From JBBQNJ01 sp038329845 (GTDB lineage: Bacteria > Planctomycetota > Phycisphaerae > Tepidisphaerales > Tepidisphaeraceae), in assembly GCA_038329845.1 (NCBI GenBank), contig JBBQNJ010000001.1:62001-126000 (forward strand): a stretch of 64,000 nucleotides of DNA, in the 5' to 3' direction. The notes under the pieces were generated by a model. It was not told the DNA's origin. It did not search any database and worked only from the letters and a program-made list of their open reading frames with translations. This document shows, piece by piece, positions 57,647-64,000 of this stretch (positions within the stretch are counted from its first letter, which is position 1; every line of letters starts with the position of its first letter). The translations under genes were made by a program, and so were the position numbers.

Positions 57647-58042
57647 ATGTCGCTGGATCGAAGTCTCAAGTCCGCCAACGCCCTGCTGCGTCACCGCAAC
57701 GTACTCAATCGAGATGAGCGGCTGGAGAAGCTGCAGGAAGACGAGCGTTGGGACGACAGCAAGTCGGTGTTCGGGCTTCCCAAGGTGGCCCACCGCAAGG
57801 CGGCGATCGTCAAGACGGTGAAGGAAGAAACGCCCGAGGATGCCGCCGCCGCCGGAGCGACCCCCGCCGTCGGTGCCGCGCCCGCCGCCGGGGCCTCCGC
57901 CGCCAAGGGCGCTGCGCCCGCCAAGAGTGCCGCGCCCGCCAAGGGAGCCGCGCCGGCCAAGGGCACCGCACCCGCTAAGGGTGCCGCCCCGGCGAAAGGC
58001 GCTGCCCCCGCCAAGGCCGCCGCTCCCGCGAAGAAAAAATAA
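57647..58042 (+). CDS. PVC-group small basic protein with histone-like AAPAKG tail
   Basis: 131-residue protein. Residues 1-52 (SLDRSLKSANALLRHRNVLN, then DERLEKLQEDERWDDSKSVF and GLPKV) match the small basic protein family of Planctomycetes, Verrucomicrobia and Chlamydiae, whose members are about 60-70 residues and of unknown function, possibly nucleic-acid-binding. From residue 62 on, the protein is almost only Ala, Pro, Lys and Gly, with at least seven AAPAKG/AAPAKS hexapeptides and a final KKK. This resembles the C-terminal tail of histone H1 and other DNA-compacting proteins. The SD AAGGAG with a 5-nt spacer predicts strong expression. A terminator follows. The family is recognised; nucleic-acid binding is inference. 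Confidence 0.85.
   Translation: MSLDRSLKSANALLRHRNVLNRDERLEKLQEDERWDDSKSVFGLPKVAHRKAAIVKTVKEETPEDAAAAGATPAVGAAPAAGASAAKGAAPAKSAAPAKGAAPAKGTAPAKGAAPAKGAAPAKAAAPAKKK
57900..58035 (+). repeat. 18-bp tandem coding repeat
   Basis: At least seven diverged copies of an 18-bp unit (consensus GCCAAGGGCGCCGCGCCC) encode the AAPAKG repeats of the small basic protein. Copy number could vary by slippage without shifting the frame. Confidence 0.85.
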
Positions 58043-58071
58043 ATCCACGCTCGCCCGCCGGCTCGCGTGAT

Positions 58072-58109
58072 CCAGAGCCTGTCTTGCGGCTCTGGCCGCA
58101 TTCTTCTTT
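58072..58109 (+). terminator. Terminator after the small basic protein gene
   Basis: A perfect 8-bp stem CCAGAGCC/GGCTCTGG (58072-58079 and 58088-58095) with an 8-nt loop is followed within 5 nt by TTCTTCTTT. It lies 30 bp after the stop codon. Confidence 0.5.
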
Positions 58110-58196
58110 ACGCCCCGGAAAGGGTTCAGGAAAGGGTTGCCCCGGACATTTCTGCGGAATGTGATTTCAGGCGTAAAAGAACCGTGTCATCGTGGC

Positions 58197-58412
58197 ATGC
58201 GAAACGACTTCACTGCAATCGTCGAGCAGGACGAGGACTGGTACATCGCCTGTTCGCCTGAATTGCCCCGCGCGAACGGTCAGGGCCACACCAAGGACGA
58301 GTCGTTGAAAAGTCTCGCCGCGGCCATTGAGTTGATCGTGGTAGATCGTCATGAAGACGGGCTGCGAGGCGTTCCTTCAACGGCAATCCGTGAGACGGTG
58401 GCGGTCGGATGA
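58197..58412 (+). CDS. hicB: HicB-family antitoxin
   Basis: 71-residue protein with the partial RNase H-like fold of HicB: FTAIVEQDEDWYIACSPELP, then ANGQGHTKDESLKSLAAAIE and LIVVDRHEDG. It neutralises the HicA mRNA interferase by direct binding, and HicB proteins with a DNA-binding tail also repress their operon. Here no C-terminal DNA-binding domain is present, so autoregulation would need another factor. It precedes hicA and overlaps it by ATGA, the antitoxin-first order. An upstream in-frame extension to 58137 has no family similarity. Confidence 0.85.
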   Translation: MRNDFTAIVEQDEDWYIACSPELPRANGQGHTKDESLKSLAAAIELIVVDRHEDGLRGVPSTAIRETVAVG

Positions 58413-58600
58413 ATATCGGGACGCTCTTACGCCATCGTCGCCACCATGGCTGCGCGCTCAAGCGGGAAGGAGCGAGTCATTCTCTCCGGGTAACCCCGCG
58501 CACCGGCCAGATGGAAGCGGTGCCGCGCCGTGGCGAAATCCCCAACGCACTGGCGCGGAAGATTTGTCACGGTCGTTCGGTTCCCCAGATCGGTCGCTAA
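58409..58600 (+). CDS. hicA: HicA-family mRNA interferase toxin
   Basis: 63-residue double-stranded-RNA-binding-like toxin. Seen: LLRHRRHHGCALKREGASHS with the catalytic His of the G-x-x-H motif, then LRVTPRTGQMEAVPRRGEIP and NALARKIC, which align with the normal family order. The size is typical. It should cleave translated mRNAs when HicB is lost. The overlap with hicB (ATGA) ensures coupled translation. The toxin looks intact, so the pair is likely functional. No transposon or phage gene flanks it. Confidence 0.8.
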   Translation: MNIGTLLRHRRHHGCALKREGASHSLRVTPRTGQMEAVPRRGEIPNALARKICHGRSVPQIGR

Positions 58601-58653
58601 GCGGCGTAACGGCCGGCGGGACAACCACATGCTGCACTGGACCTGCCTTCCCC

Positions 58654-60102
58654 CTACTCCGCGAACATCCGCATTTGTTCGCGTTCGAAGCTGAACTTGC
58701 TCTGCGGGTAGTCCACCGGAACCTTGTATTGGCCGGACCAGCACGCCGTGCAGTAATGGTCCGGCGGGCCTTGCACGGCACTGAGCATCCCCTCGAGCGA
58801 TAAGTAGGCGACCGAATCGACCTCGAGGAAATCGCGAATCTGCTCGACCGTACGATTATGCGCGATCAGTTCTTCGCTGGTGGGAAAATCGATCCCGTAG
58901 AAGCAGGGATGGCGGATGGGCGGGCAACTGATGCGCAGGTGGATTTCCTTGGTCCCGGCCCGGCGGATGGCCCGCATCTTCGATCGGGTGGTCGTGCCGC
59001 GAACGACTGAATCTTCGATGATCACGATCCGGTGCCCGCGCACGACGTCGGGGATGATGTTTAGCTTCATCGCCACGGCCCGGTCGCGCTGAATCTGGTT
59101 GGGCAGGATGAAGGTGCGGCCAACGAAGCGGTTGGGGACGATGCCCTCCTCGAAGGGGATGCCCGATTCCTTAGCGAAACCGAGCGCCGCCGAGCGCCCC
59201 GAATCGGGCATGGGCATGGCGCAATCGGCCTGGACCGGGGCCTCGCGGGCGAGCTGGCGGCCCAGTTTCTGTCGGACCACATGCACGTTCTGCCCGAAAA
59301 TCTTGCTCGCCGGGTTGGCAAAGTAGACGTGTTCGAACAGGCAATGGGCCAGCGACTCGGCCGGCGGCGCGAACGAACGGCTGGTCAGCCCGTGGTCGTC
59401 GATGCGCACGATCTCGCCGGGCGCCACGTCGCGCACGTACTCGCCATCCAAAGCGTCGAACGCACAGGTTTCGCTGGCCACGCACCAGCGGCCATCGGAA
59501 GTCTTGCCCAGCGCCAGCGGGCGAATGCCCCACGGATCGCGGGCCGCTTCGATTCGGTTCGGAAACAGGAACAACAGGCTAAATGCCCCTTGCAGGTGAC
59601 GAAGCACGTGGGGCAGCGGATCGTGCTTCTCGACATGCGTCGGCTTGGCCAGCAGGTGGACGATGATCTCGGTGTCGGTCGTGCTTTGGAAAATATGCCC
59701 ATGCTCTTCATATTGCCGACGAAGAAGCTGGGCGTTGATCAGGTTGCCATTGTGCGCCACGGCGACCGGACCCATCAGATATTGCCGCAGCAATGGCTGG
59801 GCATTGCACAATTTGCTCGACCCGGTAGTCGAATATCGGACATGCCCGATGGCCGCGGTCCCGACCAATTCCTCCTTCAGCAATCGCGGGGGAAAAACCT
59901 GCGACACCAGCCCCATCCCGGCGTGTCCGTTCAGGCTCACCCCGTCGGAAACGACAATCCCGGCCGACTCCTGGCCTCGATGCTGCTGGGCGAACAATCC
60001 CTGGTAAGTGATCCGGGCGGCTTCGGGAGTTCCCCAGACCCCGAACACTCCACATTTTTCTTTTTTCTCGTACTCGTCCAATTGCGGCAGCGGGATGTTC
60101 AA
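58654..60102 (-). CDS. purF: Amidophosphoribosyltransferase
   Basis: First committed enzyme of purine synthesis, making 5-phosphoribosylamine from PRPP and glutamine. The 482-residue product starts with a 16-residue propeptide before the nucleophilic Cys17 in KEKCGVFGVWG, the processed type of B. subtilis. The N-terminal glutaminase shows FAQQHRGQESAG. The PRPP-binding loop is IVIIEDSVVRGTTT. Cys residues at AHCLFEH, RISCPP and HYCTACWSGQY fit the oxygen-sensitive 4Fe-4S cluster of this class. The start is TTG at 60102 with a perfect AGGAGG 4 nt upstream; longer frames run into repeat DNA. The adjacent genes are not purine genes. Confidence 0.95.
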   Translation of the reverse strand: MNIPLPQLDEYEKKEKCGVFGVWGTPEAARITYQGLFAQQHRGQESAGIVVSDGVSLNGHAGMGLVSQVFPPRLLKEELVGTAAIGHVRYSTTGSSKLCNAQPLLRQYLMGPVAVAHNGNLINAQLLRRQYEEHGHIFQSTTDTEIIVHLLAKPTHVEKHDPLPHVLRHLQGAFSLLFLFPNRIEAARDPWGIRPLALGKTSDGRWCVASETCAFDALDGEYVRDVAPGEIVRIDDHGLTSRSFAPPAESLAHCLFEHVYFANPASKIFGQNVHVVRQKLGRQLAREAPVQADCAMPMPDSGRSAALGFAKESGIPFEEGIVPNRFVGRTFILPNQIQRDRAVAMKLNIIPDVVRGHRIVIIEDSVVRGTTTRSKMRAIRRAGTKEIHLRISCPPIRHPCFYGIDFPTSEELIAHNRTVEQIRDFLEVDSVAYLSLEGMLSAVQGPPDHYCTACWSGQYKVPVDYPQSKFSFEREQMRMFAE

Positions 60103-60277
60103 AGGGCCTCCTGTGACGGCGGGTTGCGCGGCGAATGGGTCGCAAAGTCGAGCCAGGAGTGCTGCGGCAAAGCACTCGATCATCCGTCGCGTCGCCGCAT
60201 TAAGACCAGAGCTTATCGGCCCACCGGCGACGGTCAATACCCACCCTTCAAGCATTCGGCGGCAATGCGGAGCCCTG

Positions 60278-60453
60278 GCCCCTTCCCACAGCTCCCTTGT
60301 GGTGCGTATATCTTGCTTGCCTGAAGGCCAGCAGGCTGGAAGCCTGCACCACAAAGCGGATGGATGTCGTCCTCCCCCCTTCCCACAGTTCACTTGGGGT
60401 GCAGGCATCCTCCCTGCCCGAGTGACCGCAGGCTGGAAGCATGCACCACAACG
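60278..60453. repeat. Two-copy repeat containing GCAGGCTGGAAGC
   Basis: Two direct copies (about 60278-60358 and 60375-60453) start CCTTCCCACAG, contain GGGGTGC or GTGGTGC, and end GCAGGCTGGAAGC(C/A)TGCACC plus ACAA. In the first, GTGGTGC and GCACCAC can pair as a long hairpin. They fill the 352-bp gap between purF and the coiled-coil gene; no gene is seen there. Confidence 0.8.
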
Positions 60454-60454
60454 G

Positions 60455-60721
60455 TCAATCGGCGCCGTGAGTCTCTTCGAGCATTCGGCGGAGGTAGCCG
60501 TTTTCGCGTCGGGTGGCTTCCAGGTCAAAGACCAGGTACTTGATGCTCAAACGAAGATAATCCAGGCTTTCCTGGAGACTCGAAACCGTCTGGCGGAGGC
60601 GCTCGTGGCGCTGGCGCGTCTCATCGGCCATCTTCTTGAGCTTTTGCCGCTCTCCGGCTGGCAGCGTCGAGATTTCGCCCATCAGCTCGGCCAATTTGGT
60701 CTGAAATTCCTGCTCGTTCAT
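60455..60721 (-). CDS. Small coiled-coil protein
   Basis: 88-residue, highly charged protein that is almost wholly helical, with heptad-like spacing of Leu/Ile through EFQTKLAELMGEIS, KLKKMADETRQRHERLRQTV and SLQESLDYLRLSIKYL. No enzymatic motif or membrane segment. GGTGG lies 5 nt before the ATG. I do not recognise a characterised family; it may be a lineage-restricted structural or adaptor protein. It is separated from purF by a repeat-filled gap, so cotranscription is uncertain. Confidence 0.7.
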   Translation of the reverse strand: MNEQEFQTKLAELMGEISTLPAGERQKLKKMADETRQRHERLRQTVSSLQESLDYLRLSIKYLVFDLEATRRENGYLRRMLEETHGAD

Positions 60722-61026
60722 GGTCCACCGACTCCTGTGTCACTCTCACTCAACGGCCGCGCGCCGGAAGAATCGCCCCCCGCGCTCCGGGCGGGAGACC
60801 CTTGGCAAAGACCGTTCCAACTTCAGTTTTCGTCCTCCTTGCGCCGATGAAACGGATCCATCCTCAGTCCATCAAACCACGGTCGCGGCGCTCATCGGGG
60901 CAAGCACCCGCCGTCTCGGGGCGCGATTCCGGATGCGCCGGATGTTGCCCGCGGGCAACGCCCGTGTGCCGCGATGTTGGCCACGGGCAACGCCGCCACT
61001 GAGCAACTCATCGCCCGGCCCCGCGC
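60722..61026. repeat. 305-bp gap with a short palindromic repeat pair
   Basis: No gene is seen. GATGTTGCCCGCGGGCAACG at 60941 is repeated as GATGTTGGCCACGGGCAACG at 60973. The first contains the perfect palindrome TTGCCCGCGGGCAA. The rest of the gap has no structure that I can name. Confidence 0.5.
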
Positions 61027-61962
61027 CTATCCCACCACCACGCCGGCATACCCGACGGCATTTTCGTTCGCTTGCGGCGCCACCTCCGCCAGCGTCTGAA
61101 CGCTGTTGGTGTGACGCAACACTCGCCCGGCCACTGCCCCCGCCTCGCGGCAGGCACCGAGCATCGCCGCGATGGCCCCGGCACCGCAGGCGTTCTGCGA
61201 CCGCCGCACCTCGCCGACGATCTGCTCGGTCCGATAATTCTCGATCAGCTCGAGCAATCGCCGATCATTGCCCATCGCCCAATCCAAAGCAGACGGCCCC
61301 GTGCCCGCCGGAGTAAATCCGTAGTCCGGTCCGTAGTGCGTCAGGTCGCTGCTGGCGAGATAGATCGCGTTCAATCCCGCCGCAGCGATCGCTCGCGCCG
61401 TTTGCTGCCCGATCCGCGGTGCCTCGTCGATCACCGGCGTTTCGATCGGCAGCAGCGCTGCGTTCGGCATCGCCGCGCGAATCAGCGGAACCTCAACCTC
61501 GACGGCATGCTCATGGCGATGAACCTGTTCGTCGATCGCGAACCATTGCGATGCATCGCGCACGAGCCGCGCCTGCAAGGCTTCGGGAAGCTCGATACGG
61601 CCATCGGGCAAGCGCCAGTGCCGATGCGAATCCAGCGCGCCGACCTGGTGAGCCCATGGGGAATGAATAGCGCCGAAGACGACCACCACCTCCGGTTGCC
61701 GGCCCCGCGCCTCGGCGGAGCGGGCCAGGGCACCGATCACTTCTCCGGCGATCGCCCCACTGCAAATCCAGCCGGCGTGGGGAACCACTCCTCCAATCCA
61801 GCGGGGATCACAATCCCCGGGGGCCTGAAAACTGACGAACTGTCGCGCCCGCAGGGCGCAGCGCTTCGGGTCCGATGGGTAGAAACGTCCCGCCACCGCA
61901 GCGGGCCGAACCCGATCGTCTTTCAAACCGAAGGCTTCCATTGGCCCGGCCATGGTTTGCAC
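61027..61962 (-). CDS. MEMO/AmmeMemoRadiSam protein B-like
   Basis: 311-residue member of the MEMO1 family (AmmeMemoRadiSam system protein B in bacteria). The fold is related to class III extradiol dioxygenases. Seen: GRFYPSDP, the metal-site VVPHAGWICSG, FGAIHSPW, HRHEHAVEVEVPL, and YLASSDLTHYG. The bacterial function is unknown; genes A (AMMECR1) and the radical-SAM partner are not in the window. The start is GTG at 61962 with AGGAG 7-8 nt upstream, better supported than the in-frame ATGs at 61953 or 61941. Divergent from the Pro/Ala-rich membrane protein gene. Confidence 0.85.
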   Translation of the reverse strand: MQTMAGPMEAFGLKDDRVRPAAVAGRFYPSDPKRCALRARQFVSFQAPGDCDPRWIGGVVPHAGWICSGAIAGEVIGALARSAEARGRQPEVVVVFGAIHSPWAHQVGALDSHRHWRLPDGRIELPEALQARLVRDASQWFAIDEQVHRHEHAVEVEVPLIRAAMPNAALLPIETPVIDEAPRIGQQTARAIAAAGLNAIYLASSDLTHYGPDYGFTPAGTGPSALDWAMGNDRRLLELIENYRTEQIVGEVRRSQNACGAGAIAAMLGACREAGAVAGRVLRHTNSVQTLAEVAPQANENAVGYAGVVVG

Positions 61963-62076
61963 TATAATTCTCCTCGAGACACCGATTCAATGAAAATTAC
62001 GCCCGGCGGATTGCTTTTCGGGTCGCGGCGGCGTAATCCGGTGAAGATACAACGATTCTGGCGAGGGTTTTGACGA

Positions 62077-63171
62077 ATGGCACAAGGGCAATCGAATCAC
62101 GATGAATGGGCCGACGCCCTTTCCAAGCTCTCGAGCGGGGAGGTGAACGACGATTCGCACGATGCCGGCCAGGATTCGCAATCCGGGCATCCCGCGCCGG
62201 TGCCTGCCGCAGCGAAGCCGTCGTCGGCCACCTCCCCGCAGTTCCGCAAGCAGCCGCCGACGCCTCCGTCCAAGCTGTCGCCCGGACCACCCGGGCCGTC
62301 CAAGCCGGCGCCTGCGCCACCCGGGCCGTCCGCGCCGGCTCCGTCGGCGCCCCGGCAACCCAGTCCGACCGCTCGGGCGGCGGCACCGGCCAAGCCGCCT
62401 GCGCCTCGGTCGCCGGAACCCTCTTCGACGCGCCCGGCGAATCCCTCGGCGATGCGGCCCCCAACTCCGGCGACAACGCGAGCCGCAACGCCGGCGACGC
62501 GCCCACTCAATCCGGCGACGTCTTCGGTCCCGGCGCCCGCGCGTCCACCATCGCCGCGTCCGGCCAATCCGACCGCGCGCGCCGCGGCACCGTCGTCGCA
62601 GCCGACGGCCCGTCCGGCTTCGCCGGCACGACCCTCCGGTCCCCCCCGGGCGATCCAGCCGGTTGAAGCGGCACCGACCGAACCTGATCCGGTTGAATCC
62701 GAGCCGGCGGTGATTCCGACGGTGCCCGGAGTTCCTAATCTGCAACCGCCGCAGCCCTCCGAGATCGCCGAGGACGAGGCGCCGGTCGAGTCGATCGCGA
62801 CTTCCGAATCGCCCTCGAGCGAGGAATCGGCCGAGGCATTGGGGCATGTGATTGAAGACGACGACCGAATGGTCGCCCCCGCGCCTTCGCCCGAGGTGTT
62901 CGCCCCCAAGGCCCTGTCGCCGCGCCCGGTCCATGGTTCGATTCTCAAGACCCTGGCGTTTCGCCGAACGAGCATCCCTGTATTGCTGACCCTTGGCCTG
63001 GTGCTGCTGATCGTCGGATCGTTGAAGTTCCTTCGGGATCCCGAATCGCCCTTCGCCGCCCTGTCTCTGTGGCTGGTCCTGACCGTCATGGTCATGGGAT
63101 TGATCCTGATCGGCCTGGGCGTGTTCAACATGATCCTGGTCAAGCAGCAGCTCGAGGCCAAGGCGGCCTGA
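62077..63171 (+). CDS. Pro/Ala-rich protein with two C-terminal membrane helices
   Basis: 364-residue protein. Residues 1-35 are polar, 36-200 are extremely Pro/Ala/Ser/Arg-rich and must be disordered, and 200-275 are acidic (EEDEAPVES-like). Two strong membrane helices lie at about 297-315 and 327-352, with a short loop and a short Lys-rich C-terminal tail. The topology suggests a long soluble N-terminal arm tethered to the membrane. GAGG is about 10 nt upstream of the ATG. The other strand and frames are also open here, a composition effect. I do not recognise a family. Confidence 0.7.
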   Translation: MAQGQSNHDEWADALSKLSSGEVNDDSHDAGQDSQSGHPAPVPAAAKPSSATSPQFRKQPPTPPSKLSPGPPGPSKPAPAPPGPSAPAPSAPRQPSPTARAAAPAKPPAPRSPEPSSTRPANPSAMRPPTPATTRAATPATRPLNPATSSVPAPARPPSPRPANPTARAAAPSSQPTARPASPARPSGPPRAIQPVEAAPTEPDPVESEPAVIPTVPGVPNLQPPQPSEIAEDEAPVESIATSESPSSEESAEALGHVIEDDDRMVAPAPSPEVFAPKALSPRPVHGSILKTLAFRRTSIPVLLTLGLVLLIVGSLKFLRDPESPFAALSLWLVLTVMVMGLILIGLGVFNMILVKQQLEAKAA

Positions 63172-63181
63172 CGGGTTGAAC

Positions 63182-63559
63182 ATGGCATTGACAAGCGAAC
63201 AACCCGAGTTGCGATTCGCCATCCTGCATCACACCGGAATTCCCCAGCCGCATTTCGACCTGCTGTTCGAGACCAGCCCCGGCGGGGCGCTGGCGACCTG
63301 GCGCAGCGGCACCTGGCCGATCACCTCGCCGATGATGCTGGTGCGGTTGGACGATCACCGGCGGATGTACCTTGACTACGAAGGGGAGATCGCCAACCGG
63401 CGCGGGCATGTGCGGCGTGTCGCCGGCGGATTGTGTTGGATCGAGCAAACGGCGGACTGCTGGCGGATCGAGTTTAAGCCGTCCAGTTCGATCGGTAGAC
63501 TGATTCTCTGGCCGCGGACCGGGCCGGAATGGCAAGCAGCGCCGGGTCCGAAGCGATGA
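63182..63559 (+). CDS. Stand-alone LigD 3'-phosphoesterase-like protein
   Basis: 125-residue protein resembling the phosphoesterase domain found at one end of bacterial LigD, which trims 3' ends during non-homologous end joining. Seen: RFAILHHTGIPQPHFDLLFE, containing the His and the HxD pair in the place of the LigD motif HDARRLHYDFRLE, and later YLDYEGEIANRRGHV, corresponding to the FEGxIPEGxYG region. Stand-alone versions are common in planctomycetes, and their role is not established. The ATG at 63182 has GGG about 7 nt upstream; TTG two codons earlier is possible. Ku and ligase genes are not in the window. Confidence 0.75.
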   Translation: MALTSEQPELRFAILHHTGIPQPHFDLLFETSPGGALATWRSGTWPITSPMMLVRLDDHRRMYLDYEGEIANRRGHVRRVAGGLCWIEQTADCWRIEFKPSSSIGRLILWPRTGPEWQAAPGPKR

Positions 63560-63661
63560 TGGAGTTGGTCAACGGCCCGCGCGTCCCGTATGATTCGGAA
63601 CGCGGGGTCGTGAGAATCCTTGCGAGCAGTCCGGCATTCGCCGGACGACGGAGATGTTTTG

Positions 63662-64000
63662 ATGTCGGTTTTGCAGCGAATTCACACCCCCGCCGATTTG
63701 CGTCAGTGTTCGATGGACGAGCTGGGCGAACTCGCCGCGGAGATGCGGGATCGAATTTTTTCGGCCGTCAGCAAGAACGGGGGACACCTCGCGTCCAACC
63801 TCGGCGTCGTCGAGCTTTCGATCGCGCTGCACTACTGCTACAACTTCGGACCGCACCCGCTAGGCCCGGATCGCTTGCTTTGGGACGTGGGCCATCAATG
63901 TTACGCTCATAAAATGCTCACCGGGCGGGCAGATGCGTTCCCGACCCTTCGCAAGCGCGGGAGCATCGGGGGATTTCCTTCCCCCACTGAATCGCCTTAT
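63662..64000 (+). CDS. dxs: 1-deoxy-D-xylulose-5-phosphate synthase, 5' part
   Basis: The first 113 codons of DXS, cut by the window end. The enzyme condenses pyruvate and glyceraldehyde-3-phosphate with thiamine pyrophosphate to start the MEP isoprenoid pathway. Seen: the opening TPADLRQCSMDELGELAAEMRD pattern, NGGHLASNLGVVELSIALHY with the conserved GGH, and the TPP-domain start LLWDVGHQCYAHKMLTGR. GGAG lies 9 nt before the ATG. The remaining five-sixths are outside the window. Confidence 0.95.
   Translation, partial: MSVLQRIHTPADLRQCSMDELGELAAEMRDRIFSAVSKNGGHLASNLGVVELSIALHYCYNFGPHPLGPDRLLWDVGHQCYAHKMLTGRADAFPTLRKRGSIGGFPSPTESPY

Noticed and set aside
57900..58035. Possible CRISPR or satellite array
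   Set aside because: The 18-bp periodicity stays in frame and encodes a clean AAPAKG peptide repeat inside a recognised protein.
61987..63222. 411- and 365-codon open frames on the minus strand opposite the Pro/Ala-rich protein
   Set aside because: Both arise from the extreme base composition of the Pro/Ala codons. The plus frame has two proper membrane helices and a plausible start; the antisense products are Arg- or Gly-rich without such features.

Overview
The window is a gene-dense, high-GC bacterial chromosome segment. The most informative lineage marker is a short gene at 57647 whose N-terminal half matches the small basic protein family known from the Planctomycetota-Verrucomicrobiota-Chlamydiota group. 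Other typical planctomycete traits are a very large secreted PQQ/TPR protein, a BatA/VWA membrane protein, a ThuA-like protein, a sulfatase, a secreted alpha-2-macroglobulin, and many interspersed short repeats. I infer a planctomycete, plausibly of the Phycisphaerae type. No phage, plasmid or transposase gene is visible. Mobility is seen only as small repeat elements, two gene remnants, a restriction-modification pair and a toxin-antitoxin pair.

Layout. 1-13.4 kb: ndk; a Ycf46-like AAA ATPase translationally coupled to a 1590-residue secreted PQQ/TPR protein; a purine-nucleoside phosphorylase with an Ala/Pro insertion; a Ser/Thr kinase; aroC; an ADP-forming acyl-CoA synthetase fused to a GNAT domain. 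13.4-22.3 kb, all on the minus strand: an adenine methylase and HNH nuclease overlapping an orphan solute-binding protein, then thiL, a UvrC lacking its C-terminal HhH domain, a glycosyltransferase and a BatA/VWA protein. 22.4-28.9 kb: msrB, rpoD, dnaG (the latter two a remnant of the macromolecular synthesis order) and an orphan histidine kinase. 29-39.5 kb: alpha-2-macroglobulin, a sugar-transferase remnant, an FHA-PP2C phosphatase, PAP2, a diguanylate cyclase, a HAD phosphatase and a polytopic glycosyltransferase-like protein.

39.8-44.7 kb, plus strand: acetolactate synthase regulatory subunit, then a tightly packed glycan set (polyprenol-phosphate glycosyltransferase, methyltransferase, NAD-sugar epimerase), followed by a cytoplasmic-looking sulfatase. 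44.8-52.9 kb: homocysteine methyltransferase-like protein, HEAT/TPR protein, CinA, a TIM-barrel isomerase, a decayed PAS sensor and an M48 membrane protease. 53-64 kb: HtrA-like protease, ThuA, CoaB-like protein, a lipoprotein, tRNA-Phe, the small basic protein with a histone-like tail, HicBA, purF, a coiled-coil protein, a MEMO-family protein, a Pro/Ala-rich membrane protein, a stand-alone LigD phosphoesterase-like protein and the 5' end of dxs.

Across the window, several genes without a Shine-Dalgarno sequence carry a TACAAT-like -10 hexamer 5-8 nt before the start codon, suggesting leaderless transcripts. Other genes have strong Shine-Dalgarno sequences with TTG or GTG starts. At least six families of short interspersed repeats sit in the intergenic spaces, including a two-copy element with 20-bp terminal inverted repeats.
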